From NCBI RefSeq assembly GCF_002929745.1, contig NZ_PJIQ01000015.1:27693-91692 (forward strand): a stretch of 64,000 nucleotides of DNA. The letters run 5' to 3'. The stretch's first letter is position 1; every line of letters starts with the position of its first letter. Positions 1-7,985 of the stretch are shown piece by piece. Position numbers and translations under genes: made by a program. The stretch comes from Arthrobacter sp. B1805. Lineage in GTDB: Bacteria > Actinomycetota > Actinomycetes > Actinomycetales > Micrococcaceae. Below the pieces are notes generated by a model. That model did not search any database. It was not told where the DNA came from and saw only the letters and a program-made list of their open reading frames with translations.

Positions 1-161
1 TCCTTGCGGGCATCCACCAGGACCACGTCGCAGGGCTCGGTCTCCAGCAGCGCCGTCGGTTCCGCCGCGAGGATGTGCACCTTGTGGTTGAGCAGTTCGA
101 GGGCCGGCAGGATGTCGACGGACGAGCCGGTGGTGTTCGTGAGCATCAGGATGTGCGGCAT
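1..161 (-). CDS. glnR: GlnR-like winged-helix response regulator, N-terminal part only (runs off the window)
   Basis: Reading the minus strand from ATG at 161 gives 53 codons beginning MPHILMLTNTTGSSVDILP and continuing LELLNHKVHILAAEPTALLE, open to the window edge. The start has a good ribosome binding site, GGAGGA, just upstream (163-170 on the plus strand). The pattern (LxLTN, then VLPAL-type and VLVDARK-type segments) resembles the receiver domain of actinobacterial GlnR, an atypical OmpR-family regulator of nitrogen assimilation. The neighbourhood supports this: nitrobindin-like and YgfZ genes lie close to glnR in other actinobacteria as I recall. The DNA-binding half is outside the window, so the GlnR assignment rests on about 50 residues and context; another OmpR-type regulator is possible. 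Confidence 0.6.
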   Translation of the reverse strand, partial: MPHILMLTNTTGSSVDILPALELLNHKVHILAAEPTALLETEPCDVVLVDARK

Positions 162-344
162 GTGTCCTCCACGGGTCGGGAATGCGCATCATCGGGCAGC
201 GGTGCCGTCGTTCCCGAAGGGGAGGCGAAGGCGGTAGAGATTTTGACAAGTATAGCCGCAGGGCTGTGATGCGGCGCACGTGCCCCACTGGTCCGCAGTC
301 CCCGGTTTTCCCAGCGCACGTGGGGGTAGGGCAGTATTGCTGGG

Positions 345-1097
345 GTGAAGAGGACGAGCGTGGCCGCTGCGGCCGGAGCAGCAGCAGTGGCGACAGGGGC
401 GATTGTCGCGTCCTCCTACATCTCGCTGACGGCGGTGGCACTGATCGTCGGCGCCGCCGTCGTCCTGGCTGCCGTCGGATGGCCCTACGTTCTCGGTGTG
501 CCCGCGAGGAAGAGCCAGTCCGCCGCCATCGGGCTGAGCGCCCTGCTCGCCGTCGTGCTGACCGCCACCACACCGGGTCCGTCATTCCTCGCCTGGTTCC
601 CGGCGTCCGTCGCGCTGGGTGTCGGCGCCGTCTTCATGATCCAGCTCATCCGCGGGACCGGTCAGAGCCACCGGCTGGAGTCGACCCTCGGAGCGAGTTC
701 GGGCGTCGTCGCCGTCGCCATGGGGGCGGGGTGGGTCGCCGCCGAGAGGCTGGCTGTCAACGCCACGGATTCCGGCGTGATGCTGGTCACCGGAATCAGC
801 ATCCTGGTGGCCATCGCAGGGTGCCTCCTGCCATTCCCCGACCGTCTGGTCGCACCGGCCGTCGTCGTCCTCGCGGCGCTCGCCGGTCCTCTCGGCGCGT
901 TGCTGTTCACCGACGTGCCGGCCCTGTCCGCCGCGGTCGTAGGGCTCGCGTGCGGCACGGTGATCGCAGGGACGCGCCGGCTGCTGGTCGCCCGTGAGGC
1001 ATCCCTGCCGACCATTGCCGCCTTGGCCTCGGGAGTGACGCCCGTGCTCGCGATCGGCGCCGTCGTCTACTTCCTCGACAAGCTCTTCCTCTCCTGA
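345..1097 (+). CDS. Polytopic membrane protein of unknown function, 250 aa
   Basis: The frame starts at GTG 345 and encodes an almost entirely hydrophobic protein with roughly eight membrane segments (for example around residues 5-27, 29-50, 60-75, 80-102, 115-133, 144-162, 168-210 and 222-248) separated by short Arg/Ser-rich loops. No catalytic or transport motif is recognisable. It is transcribed divergently from the glnR-like gene, with 183 bp between the two starts, so the promoters must lie there. Third-position GC is high throughout, as expected for a real gene here, while the opposite-strand frame at 662-1015 is low-complexity and looks like a shadow. It could be a small permease or a membrane regulatory protein; the sequence does not decide this. 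Confidence 0.7.
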   Translation: MKRTSVAAAAGAAAVATGAIVASSYISLTAVALIVGAAVVLAAVGWPYVLGVPARKSQSAAIGLSALLAVVLTATTPGPSFLAWFPASVALGVGAVFMIQLIRGTGQSHRLESTLGASSGVVAVAMGAGWVAAERLAVNATDSGVMLVTGISILVAIAGCLLPFPDRLVAPAVVVLAALAGPLGALLFTDVPALSAAVVGLACGTVIAGTRRLLVAREASLPTIAALASGVTPVLAIGAVVYFLDKLFLS

Positions 1098-1174
1098 CGC
1101 GATTTCCCGACCACGGCGCAGGGAGCCCGCCCGAGCGGTCCCGCCGTGTCCGGGCTGCGCGTTACGATGGAAGC

Positions 1175-1288
1175 ATGTCCATTCTTGCTCTTGAAATCTT
1201 CTTCATCTCGCTGCTGGTCGTCGCCGGTCTCGGCATGGCAGGTTTCGCAGCCCTCGTCATCACGCGCCTGTACAAGGGCCAGAAGTAG
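1175..1288 (+). CDS. Small single-pass membrane protein, 37 aa
   Basis: An ATG at 1175 opens 37 codons ending at TAG 1286-1288. The peptide begins MSILALEIFFISLLVVAGL, then continues hydrophobic to about residue 31 and ends in a short basic tail (RLYKGQK). That is one transmembrane helix with positive charges at the C-terminal end, which would place the tail in the cytoplasm. A purine-rich stretch (GATGGAAGC) precedes the start. It lies 30 bp upstream of the nitrobindin-like gene on the same strand. No function is known to me. The amphipathic lay-out and third-position GC are like those of real genes, but such a short frame could still be fortuitous. Confidence 0.5.
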   Translation: MSILALEIFFISLLVVAGLGMAGFAALVITRLYKGQK

Positions 1289-1318
1289 TCCCAGCAAGCC
1301 CCTTGACCCGGAGCGCCC

Positions 1319-1918
1319 ATGTCGATTGAACTGCCCACCGACCTGACACCCGAGCTCGTCCCACTGTCGTGGCTCCTCGGAACCTGGGAGGGGACAGGGA
1401 TGCTCGGTGAAGGAACGGCCGAGTCGGAGCGCTTCTCGCAGCGCGTCGTGTTCTCGCAGAACGGCCTGCCCTACCTGCAGTACAGCGCCGAGTCCTGGCT
1501 CATCGACGAGCAGGGCTCGCAGTTGCGGCCGCTGTCCGTCGAGACGGGCTTCTGGGCGCTCGACCGGAAGCTGAACGACGCCGACGTCGGTCCGGGGCTG
1601 AGCCCCGCGGACATCGTTCCGGCGCTGAAGACGGCCGACGAGGTCGAGCAGTTCCGCAACGCGGCCGGTGGCTTCGACATCACCGCTACGATCGTGCACC
1701 CGGGCGGAATCGCCGAGCTCTACTACGGGAGCATCAAGGGCCCGCAGATCCAGTTGAGCACGGACCTCGTCATGCGCGGACAGCACTCCAAGGAGTACTC
1801 CGCCGCCACCCGCCTGTTCGGACTGGTCGAAGGCAACCTCTACTGGCGCTGGGACGTGGCAGCGGACGGCAATTCCCTCGAGGCGCATGCGTCGGCCATT
1901 CTCAAGAAAGCCCCCTGA
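1319..1918 (+). CDS. Nitrobindin-like / FABP-family heme-binding beta-barrel protein (DUF1794)
   Basis: This 199-residue protein carries the family hallmark GTWEGTG at residues 21-27 near the N-terminus, followed by alternating beta-strand-like sequence with conserved aromatic positions (PYLQYSAESWL, LYWRWDVAADG). Nitrobindin-type proteins form a ten-stranded barrel that binds heme and reacts with nitric oxide or peroxynitrite; a histidine near the C-terminus normally ligates the iron, and here LEAHASAILKK supplies a candidate (His about residue 191). Length is normal for actinobacterial members. The gene sits 88 bp before the YgfZ-like gene in the same orientation, a pairing I recall from other actinobacteria, and may be cotranscribed with it. 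Heme binding is inferred from the family, not visible directly. Confidence 0.85.
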   Translation: MSIELPTDLTPELVPLSWLLGTWEGTGMLGEGTAESERFSQRVVFSQNGLPYLQYSAESWLIDEQGSQLRPLSVETGFWALDRKLNDADVGPGLSPADIVPALKTADEVEQFRNAAGGFDITATIVHPGGIAELYYGSIKGPQIQLSTDLVMRGQHSKEYSAATRLFGLVEGNLYWRWDVAADGNSLEAHASAILKKAP

Positions 1919-2006
1919 CAGCGCGGACAACCGGATCCGCGGTCGCACCGTGCACCCACGGCGCCGACCAGCAGGAATAGCCCCGCCCGAGAGGCGTTAT
2001 ACCGTC

Positions 2007-3098
2007 ATGATCCCATCAAGCCCTTTCCTGAGCCGACCCGGTGCCGTCGAGGGCGGCGGAGCGGACGCCGGGGTTGCCTCCCACTACGGCGATCCGTTCC
2101 GTGAGCAGCGCCTGCTGGCGGACGGGCAGGCCGTCGTCGACCTCTCCCACCGCGGAGTGGTCACGGTGTCCGGCCCCGACCGCCTCAGCTGGCTCAACAG
2201 CCTGTCATCCCAGCTGCTGCTCGGCCTCCGGCCCGGGCAGAGCACCGAGACGTTGCTCCTGACGGTTCAGGGGCGGATCGAGTACTCGGCGCACGTCGTG
2301 GACGACGGCGCGACCACCTGGCTCGTCACCGAGGGTGGCGAGGCGGCCCCGCTGGCAGCCTGGCTCCAGCGCATGAAGTTCATGCTGCGCGTCGAGGTGG
2401 AGGACGTCACGCATGCCTGGGCCGTGGTCGGAGCGACGAGGGCCCTGCCGGAGGTGGCCGACGCCGTCGTCACCTGGGAGGATCCCTGGCCATCGATCGG
2501 GGCGGGCGGCTACGCCTACTCCACTATCGACGACGGCGAGCACCCCGGCCGGGAGCGGCCCTGGTTCGAATACCTCGTGCCACGTGAGCGCCGGAAGGAG
2601 GTCGTCGCGGCGACGGGTCTCGCCCTCGCCGGGTCACTCGCCGCCGAAGCCCTCCGCGTGGCCGCCTGGCGCCCGCGGCCCGGCTTCGAGACCGATGAAA
2701 AGACGATTCCCCACGAGCTCGACCTCATGCGCACGGCCGTCCACCTGGCCAAGGGGTGCTACAAGGGCCAGGAGACGGTTGCGCGCGTGCACAACCTCGG
2801 GCATCCGCCGCGCAGGCTCACCTTCCTCCATCTCGACGGCAGCCAGCACACCCTTCCCGCCCCCGGCAGTGCCGTCATCAGTGAGGGCCGCACGGTGGGC
2901 CGGGTGACATCCGTGGCGCACCACTACGAGATGGGCCCGATCGCGCTTGCGGTCCTCAAGCGGTCCGCTGATGCGTCAGCGGACCTCATCGTGCAGGACG
3001 GCGAGGAGATCTATGCGGCCGGCCAGGAGGTCATCGTGGCGCCGGACGCCGGTCAGGTCGTCGGTCGCGCCACCGGGTTCCTGAGGTCGCCGCGATGA
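2007..3098 (+). CDS. ygfZ: YgfZ/GcvT-family folate-binding protein
   Basis: The product (363 aa) has the YgfZ signature KGCYKGQE at residues 249-256, followed by TVARVHNLGHPPRR, on a GcvT-like (aminomethyltransferase) fold. Members bind tetrahydrofolate and support assembly or repair of iron-sulfur clusters in enzymes such as MiaB; they are cytoplasmic and lack glycine-cleavage activity. The frame is open further upstream to 1887, but that part overlaps the previous gene and is Arg/Pro-rich, so ATG 2007 is the sensible start. Residues 25-60 (HYGDPFREQRLL, VVDLSHRGVVTVSG) match the usual N-terminal domain. The gene overlaps the ankyrin gene by four bases (ATGA), so translation is probably coupled. 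Confidence 0.9.
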   Translation: MIPSSPFLSRPGAVEGGGADAGVASHYGDPFREQRLLADGQAVVDLSHRGVVTVSGPDRLSWLNSLSSQLLLGLRPGQSTETLLLTVQGRIEYSAHVVDDGATTWLVTEGGEAAPLAAWLQRMKFMLRVEVEDVTHAWAVVGATRALPEVADAVVTWEDPWPSIGAGGYAYSTIDDGEHPGRERPWFEYLVPRERRKEVVAATGLALAGSLAAEALRVAAWRPRPGFETDEKTIPHELDLMRTAVHLAKGCYKGQETVARVHNLGHPPRRLTFLHLDGSQHTLPAPGSAVISEGRTVGRVTSVAHHYEMGPIALAVLKRSADASADLIVQDGEEIYAAGQEVIVAPDAGQVVGRATGFLRSPR

Positions 3099-3526
3099 GC
3101 GCGGGTGGAGGCGACGAGGCCGGCGGCACCGCCGCGGCGGGCACGGACGACGGCGCTGCCGCAGCGATCGCCCTGGCCCATGCGCTCTTCGATGCCGCGC
3201 GGCAGGGTGACGCCACCACGCTGGTGCGGTACCTGGACGCCGGGGTGCCCTTCGCTCTGACGAACACCGCGGGAGACAGCCTGCTGATGCTGGCCGCCTA
3301 CAACGGGCATCCGGCCGTCGTGCGGGACCTGCTGGCACGGGGCGCTGACGTCGATCAGGCCAACGACCGTAGTCAGACGCCGCTCGCGGGAGCCGTCTTC
3401 AAGGGCCACACCGACGTCGTCCGGCTCCTCGTGGCGGCCGGAGCGGATCCCGAGGCGGGGACGCCGTCGGCCCGTGCTGCCGCGGAGATGTTCGGGCGCA
3501 CCGAGCTCCTCGAGCTGTTCGGCTAG
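3095..3526 (+). CDS. Small ankyrin-repeat protein, 143 aa
   Basis: After an Ala/Gly-rich N-terminus of about 30 residues come roughly three ankyrin repeats: DAARQGDATTLVRYLDAGVP, then DSLLMLAAYNGHPAVVRDLL, then TPLAGAVFKGHTDVVRLLVA, with a final partial repeat to the C-terminus. Ankyrin repeats mediate protein-protein contacts; no catalytic domain is attached. The start ATG (3095) overlaps the ygfZ stop, which argues for translational coupling and a functional link with YgfZ or the heme-binding protein upstream. No signal peptide or membrane segment is visible, so a cytoplasmic location is expected. The partner is unknown. Confidence 0.85.
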   Translation: MSAGGGDEAGGTAAAGTDDGAAAAIALAHALFDAARQGDATTLVRYLDAGVPFALTNTAGDSLLMLAAYNGHPAVVRDLLARGADVDQANDRSQTPLAGAVFKGHTDVVRLLVAAGADPEAGTPSARAAAEMFGRTELLELFG

Positions 3527-3561
3527 CGGGGGGATACCTCCAGGACGGATGCTCGTGCCGG

Positions 3562-5613
3562 TCACCATCCGGTGGCGTCCCTGAAGTGCTCCTCGAAGAA
3601 CGGCCTCAACGTGCCGGCGTAGGTAGCAGTGAGGTGATTGTCATCGAGGTACACGCGAACGTTCCCGATGACGGCAGGGCAGGTTTCCGAGACGCAGATG
3701 TAGCCGTTGAGGTCCATGGTCGAGAGGCCCGGAGTGATGGCTGCCATTTGCGCGATGGGCGATACTTCTCCCATGTCGCGTGCGTCGGCCTCTCGTGGGT
3801 TGCACGCTTCGGACGACGCCCCGAACTTCTCCACGCACTCCATCATGTTCTGATGGAAGCGGGGGTTGTCGCGGATAGCCACCATGGGGATGCCCTGGGA
3901 CATCAGGTCGGAGGCACCCCGACTGAACCCACCGGGAAGCAACTCGAAGGGTGCATCGGCGATCGAGTAGGTTCCCGTGGTGAACACCACGTCCGGACGG
4001 AGACCGAGGATGTAGTCGGTGGCCTGAGTGTTCCTCCCGTTGCAGTCAGGGGCTACTGTCTCCTCGTGGCCGACGTACTGGCACCCACCCTTCACGATGG
4101 CCACTACTGCCCAGTTGTTCTCCTCCGCCATCGGCCTGATGGCAGCGAGCCACTGCTGGACGTGGCTGTTCCCTACCGCGAGGATGGTGCGATCCGGCGC
4201 CTCCTGGTCGACGATGACGGAGCAGCCCATCCCCTGCAGCAGTGGGGCGTCCGTGCCGTACCTCCCTAAACAGGGAGCATGGAGGCTGGCGTAGTCGTGG
4301 GCGGCAGTGCTTGCGGAGGGGACGAGCGGGACCCCTTCGGGGGCGGTGACCCCGAAGCGCGAATCCAGCACCAGGGCCCCCGGGTTGTTTCTGCTGGCCT
4401 CGGCCGCGATCTGTTCCGATTCGATCCTCAGGCTCTGCTGCCAGGCAGTCAGGGGAACTGCGACGAGCCCCAGGCACGCCGCGAGCACGATCACGGCATT
4501 CAGGCGCCGTCTGTCGGGCCACGCCAGTGCCCGCAGGGGGCGCTCGACGAAGCGCATCGTGGCGTAGGCCAATACGAGGGACACCGCGATGATGATGAGG
4601 CCTCCGAGTACGCCCGGCGTCGGGCGGTCCTGCCACGCCAACGCCAGCACCAACACGGGCCAGTGCCACAGATAGAGGGCGTAGGACAGATTCCCCAGGC
4701 GCACCAGCGGCTTCGACGACAGGAACCGGTCCGCTCCGACGGCGCTCCGGCTCTGCCCGGCAACGATCACGAGGGCAGCCGCCATCAGCGGCCACAGGGC
4801 TACATATCCCGGGAACTGGCCCTGCACATCAAGCAGGAAACCGCCGCTCAGCATCGCGAGCACGCCGACCCAGCCCGCGACGATGCGGCCGACGCGCGGC
4901 AGGCGGACGTACGGCAATGCCAGCGCGAGCAGCGTGCCGATGGCGAATTCCCACAGCCGGGCGCGCGTGTCGAAATACGCGAAAGCCTGGTTCGTGTAGG
5001 TCTCCCAGACGGAGAACGCCAGCGAGGCGACGAACAATGCACCGAACACGATCAGGACGACACTGCGGAACTTTAGCTGCAACCGCCGCGACACCAGCAC
5101 GCTGATAAGGAACAGCAAGGGCCAGAGGATGAACACCTGCCCCTGCACCGATAGCGACCAGAAGTGCTGCAGAGGGCTGGCCTGACTGTGATCAGCCGCG
5201 TAGTAGTCCACGGTGTCGGCAGCCAGTATCCAGTTCTGCACGTAGAACAGCGACGCCCATGACTGTCCCATGATGTCCCACCAGCGCGATTGCGGCACCA
5301 GCAGGCTGGATGCGACGAGCGTGCCGAGGATGACGACCACGACAGCCGGAAGCAACCGCTTGTACTGGTGCAGCCAGTGGCGGGTGAGGTCCAGCGGGCG
5401 CCCGGATTCGACCTTCCGCAGGAACGACAACGTCAGCAGGAATGCCGAGATCAGCAGGAAGACATCGACCCCGCCCGACACCCGGCCGAACCAGATGTGA
5501 TAGGACACGACCATGAGTACAGCCAGCGCGCGCAGGCCCTGGACCTCCGGACGGTAACCCCCACCCGTGCCGTTGCTCTCCCGTCGGGGAACAGAAGGTC
5601 GAATCCTACTCAT
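3562..5613 (-). CDS. OafA/YrhL-type membrane acyltransferase with C-terminal SGNH domain
   Basis: The 683-residue product has two parts. The N-terminal half (about residues 20-370) is an acyltransferase-3 domain with ten or so membrane helices; it opens with RPEVQGLRALAVLMVVSYH and contains GGVDVFLLISAFLLT, the usual active-site surroundings with the catalytic His after SY. The C-terminal half (about 440-683) is an SGNH hydrolase-like domain with AVGNSHVQQW (GNSH at 481-484) and a terminal LDDNHLT in which Asp657 and His660 form the DxxH pair. Such proteins O-acetylate cell-wall or surface polysaccharides. ATG 5613 is chosen because GGAAAG precedes it; the frame is open to 5679. It is a single gene with no polysaccharide cluster around it, so the substrate is unknown. 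Confidence 0.9.
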   Translation of the reverse strand: MSRIRPSVPRRESNGTGGGYRPEVQGLRALAVLMVVSYHIWFGRVSGGVDVFLLISAFLLTLSFLRKVESGRPLDLTRHWLHQYKRLLPAVVVVILGTLVASSLLVPQSRWWDIMGQSWASLFYVQNWILAADTVDYYAADHSQASPLQHFWSLSVQGQVFILWPLLFLISVLVSRRLQLKFRSVVLIVFGALFVASLAFSVWETYTNQAFAYFDTRARLWEFAIGTLLALALPYVRLPRVGRIVAGWVGVLAMLSGGFLLDVQGQFPGYVALWPLMAAALVIVAGQSRSAVGADRFLSSKPLVRLGNLSYALYLWHWPVLVLALAWQDRPTPGVLGGLIIIAVSLVLAYATMRFVERPLRALAWPDRRRLNAVIVLAACLGLVAVPLTAWQQSLRIESEQIAAEASRNNPGALVLDSRFGVTAPEGVPLVPSASTAAHDYASLHAPCLGRYGTDAPLLQGMGCSVIVDQEAPDRTILAVGNSHVQQWLAAIRPMAEENNWAVVAIVKGGCQYVGHEETVAPDCNGRNTQATDYILGLRPDVVFTTGTYSIADAPFELLPGGFSRGASDLMSQGIPMVAIRDNPRFHQNMMECVEKFGASSEACNPREADARDMGEVSPIAQMAAITPGLSTMDLNGYICVSETCPAVIGNVRVYLDDNHLTATYAGTLRPFFEEHFRDATGW

Positions 5614-5692
5614 GCTCGTCTTTCCGGCGTTCACGGCAAACACGGTGTCTGATCCTACCGGCGCACTCCTCAGCCTCATATCCGTCCATCAC

Positions 5693-6040
5693 TCACCGGG
5701 AGCCCCCGTGGCGATCCTGGTCGATTCCGGTCGTCCACCTGAGCAGCCAGCGGGAGAAGCGGTCACCGTCCTTCAGGCAGAAGAAGGTGAGGACCAGTGC
5801 CAGCAGCACCGTCACGGTCACGGACCCGACCGTTCCGAGTCCGGAGGAGACCTGGGACAGTAGGCTCGCTGCGGCCCACCCCACTCCGCTCACTGCTACC
5901 AGCAGGCCAAGAACCGTGGTCGCCGCGGCTGCCGAGAGTACTGCTCCGCTACGGATATCGCCCAGCATCGCACGCGGGGGAACCGTTTCCCGCTGTTCCT
6001 CATCGGCGCTGGTCGAAGGTGGTTTCTGTTCGTCCGTCAT
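5693..6040 (-). CDS. Truncated AI-2E-family-transporter-like membrane protein, 115 aa
   Basis: The protein has a charged N-terminal tail of about 30 residues and two hydrophobic segments (about 35-63 and 75-92). The second segment and what follows, TVLLALVLTFFCLKDGDRFS then RWLLRW, resemble the KDG-containing stretch in the middle of AI-2E/PerM-type transporters, which normally have about 350 residues and eight helices. Here the frame stops shortly after this motif. The start at 6040 is preceded by GGAAGGG, so it can be translated. It is therefore either a decayed transporter reduced by an internal and a C-terminal deletion, or a small derived protein. It lies between the acyltransferase and DUF368 genes, all on the minus strand. 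Family assignment is moderate. Confidence 0.6.
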   Translation of the reverse strand: MTDEQKPPSTSADEEQRETVPPRAMLGDIRSGAVLSAAAATTVLGLLVAVSGVGWAAASLLSQVSSGLGTVGSVTVTVLLALVLTFFCLKDGDRFSRWLLRWTTGIDQDRHGGSR

Positions 6041-6131
6041 GTCTGCCCTTCCACGGAGCCGGTCCGCTGCGGGACCGCACCGCAGCCCGGAATTGCCGGT
6101 GTGCTCGGCGGGAGGTCGCGTGGAGTCGCCG

Positions 6132-7154
6132 TCACCGAGCGCTCATCGACAGGGTTGAGGCCCGTACTGACCGGTGTTCACGCCACCACAGCAGGAGGAC
6201 CAGGGCTGCACCGCCCACGCACGCGAGCAGCGGGACCGCCCAGGCGTCGTCGGGTGCAAGGAGGGCGCCACCGTCCTGCCAGGGCCACAGTGCCCGGAGC
6301 GAGCCGAGGATAAGCCCAGTCGCGACCAGGAGGGTTGCTCGCCGGTGCACGCGCAGCAGGTACGAGAGGGCCTGGACCACGGAGACGAGTCCGAGGACGG
6401 CACCAGCTATGAAGAGCAACAAGTACCCACCGTCCCGGGTGCTGACCGCCTCGAGCGTCGGCTCATACATGCCGAGGGTCAGGAGGATGAAGGAGCCCGA
6501 GAGTCCGGGGAGGGCCAAGGCGCAGACCGCGACCGTTCCGCTGAGGACCACGACCCACCCGGACGGATCCTCGACCTGGAGTGACGGGCGGCCCAGGAGC
6601 ACGAACACCACAGCTGCAACTGCACATACGGCGACGGGCCCGAGAACCCTCGAGCTCGTGGTCGAGGGACCTGCGTCCCGGGCCATGGTGATGGGCACCA
6701 GCAAGCTCGCCGCCACCATTCCGAGGAACAGGGCGCTGGAGAGTGTCGGCTGCGTGTCGACGAAAGTGTGCAGGGGCTTCGAGAGGGCGAACAGGGCCAG
6801 GAACATGCCGACGGCAAGGGGCAGGATCAGGGTCCACTCGACACCGGCCAGGCGAGGTCCTGCACCCTGTCGGTCGCGTCGCAGGACGATGCACGCCAAG
6901 CCTCGGATGAGGTGATTGGACGAGGCGACCACACGGTCGAACACCCCGAGAACCAGTGCGACAGTACCGCCGGAGACCCCCGGGACAAGCTCCACCAGAC
7001 CGATCAGGGCCCCGTAGAACGTGGTGCCGAGGGTCGAGCTGAGTGTGGTCGCGGGCTGTGAGGCGGGGCGAGGGGAGAATTTCACCGGTTCCACGCTAAC
7101 AACCGACGTCGGTTGAACGGCTCGATCGGGGGCACGGTTGCTGTTCCGTAACAT
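6132..7154 (-). CDS. DUF368 / PopT-type undecaprenyl-phosphate translocase
   Basis: The product (340 aa from ATG 7154) has the DUF368 signature ALIGLVELVPGVSGGTVALV near the N-terminus and a second matching half (VCALALPGLSGSFILLTLGM), giving eight to ten membrane helices. DUF368 proteins have been identified as flippases that return undecaprenyl phosphate, the lipid carrier for peptidoglycan and wall polymers, across the membrane. The start is uncertain: ATG 7154 has no clear ribosome binding site, and GTG at 7094 just before the hydrophobic part is an alternative. A 16-bp perfect palindrome (7100-7115) lies between these two candidates. The GNAT gene upstream is in the same direction, 104 bp away. 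Confidence 0.85.
   Translation of the reverse strand: MLRNSNRAPDRAVQPTSVVSVEPVKFSPRPASQPATTLSSTLGTTFYGALIGLVELVPGVSGGTVALVLGVFDRVVASSNHLIRGLACIVLRRDRQGAGPRLAGVEWTLILPLAVGMFLALFALSKPLHTFVDTQPTLSSALFLGMVAASLLVPITMARDAGPSTTSSRVLGPVAVCAVAAVVFVLLGRPSLQVEDPSGWVVVLSGTVAVCALALPGLSGSFILLTLGMYEPTLEAVSTRDGGYLLLFIAGAVLGLVSVVQALSYLLRVHRRATLLVATGLILGSLRALWPWQDGGALLAPDDAWAVPLLACVGGAALVLLLWWREHRSVRASTLSMSAR
7100..7115. promoter_or_regulatory. Perfect 16-bp palindrome, possible operator
   Basis: CAACCGACGTCGGTTG is a complete dyad with no spacer, of the size and type bound by TetR- or LacI-like dimers. It lies either inside the first codons of the DUF368 gene (start 7154) or immediately upstream of its alternative GTG start at 7094. 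No regulator gene is adjacent, so this is only a candidate site. Confidence 0.3.
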
Positions 7155-7258
7155 GATCGATGGCCGACCGTGACTCGCTGGGAAGTTGCTGACAGTCGGA
7201 TACCCGCTGCTGCGTCGCTCGGGCAGGGACTGCCTCCGCGCCGGCCCGCTGCACGCTG

Positions 7259-7981
7259 TCAGGCGTCGAGGATGACCGAGGTCTGTGTCCCGGCGAAGGC
7301 GAAACCCGCCCGTCGGGCGGTGCGCTGCGAGGCGGTGTTGTCCGTGCGCACGCGCCATTGGGGGACGAGGCCGGCAGCCATCGCTTCCTCGACGGCGACG
7401 GCGGCTATGCGTTGCGCGTATCCCTTGCGTCGTTCGTCCGGCGGCGTGATGACGGCGGTGTGCGCCAGGATGCCCGCCCAGATGTCATACCCCGCGCCCG
7501 CAAGCGGCGTCGGCTGCCCGTTGTCCGAGTCGTCGCCCTCGGCCACCAGCACGAAGGCGTGTTCGGCCCCGCCGAGGCCAGCCTCCGCCACGTCGTCGGG
7601 CGGGCACCTGCGCTCGAGCGCGTGGACGAGCAGCTGCTCACGGGACACGACGGCGGGCGGTCCGTCGAACTGTGGCAGGTCGTCGCAGAAGTACAGCTGC
7701 GCCTCACCGAGACCGCGTCCCCCGTGGCCGCGACTGAGCGTGAGCAGCGCCGAGTGGCTGCGCAGCTCTAGCCCCGACATGCTCCGCCCTGCGTCGATGG
7801 CCCACGCAGGTCCCTTGAGCACCTCCTGCCCGAACAGGGTGACGAAGGTCAGCACGGATGCGTCGTCGTCGAGGCTGTACAGGCGGTCGGGGCCGCCGCC
7901 GGCAAGTGCGTCGTCATCGAGCCCCAGCAGCCGCGACCAGGCGAGCTGGATGATCGAGACGGTTCCCGGGTCGAGTTCCAC
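7259..7981 (-). CDS. GNAT-family N-acetyltransferase, 240 aa
   Basis: The C-terminal half (about residues 140-240) has a GNAT core: AGAGYDIWAGILAHTAVITP forms strands 3-4, and RRKGYAQRIAAVAVEEAMA is the acetyl-CoA-binding motif A (R/Q-x-x-G-x-G/A), followed by RVRTDNTASQRTARRAGFAF, the usual motif B. The N-terminal half (IIQLAWSRLLGLDDDAL) is typical of the actinobacterial two-part GNAT group. GTG 7981 is the best start because it follows the pfkA stop by four bases; the longer open frame upstream would overlap pfkA. The gene is thus probably cotranscribed with and coupled to pfkA. The acceptor substrate is not predictable. Confidence 0.8.
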   Translation of the reverse strand: MELDPGTVSIIQLAWSRLLGLDDDALAGGGPDRLYSLDDDASVLTFVTLFGQEVLKGPAWAIDAGRSMSGLELRSHSALLTLSRGHGGRGLGEAQLYFCDDLPQFDGPPAVVSREQLLVHALERRCPPDDVAEAGLGGAEHAFVLVAEGDDSDNGQPTPLAGAGYDIWAGILAHTAVITPPDERRKGYAQRIAAVAVEEAMAAGLVPQWRVRTDNTASQRTARRAGFAFAGTQTSVILDA

Positions 7982-7985
7982 GAGC

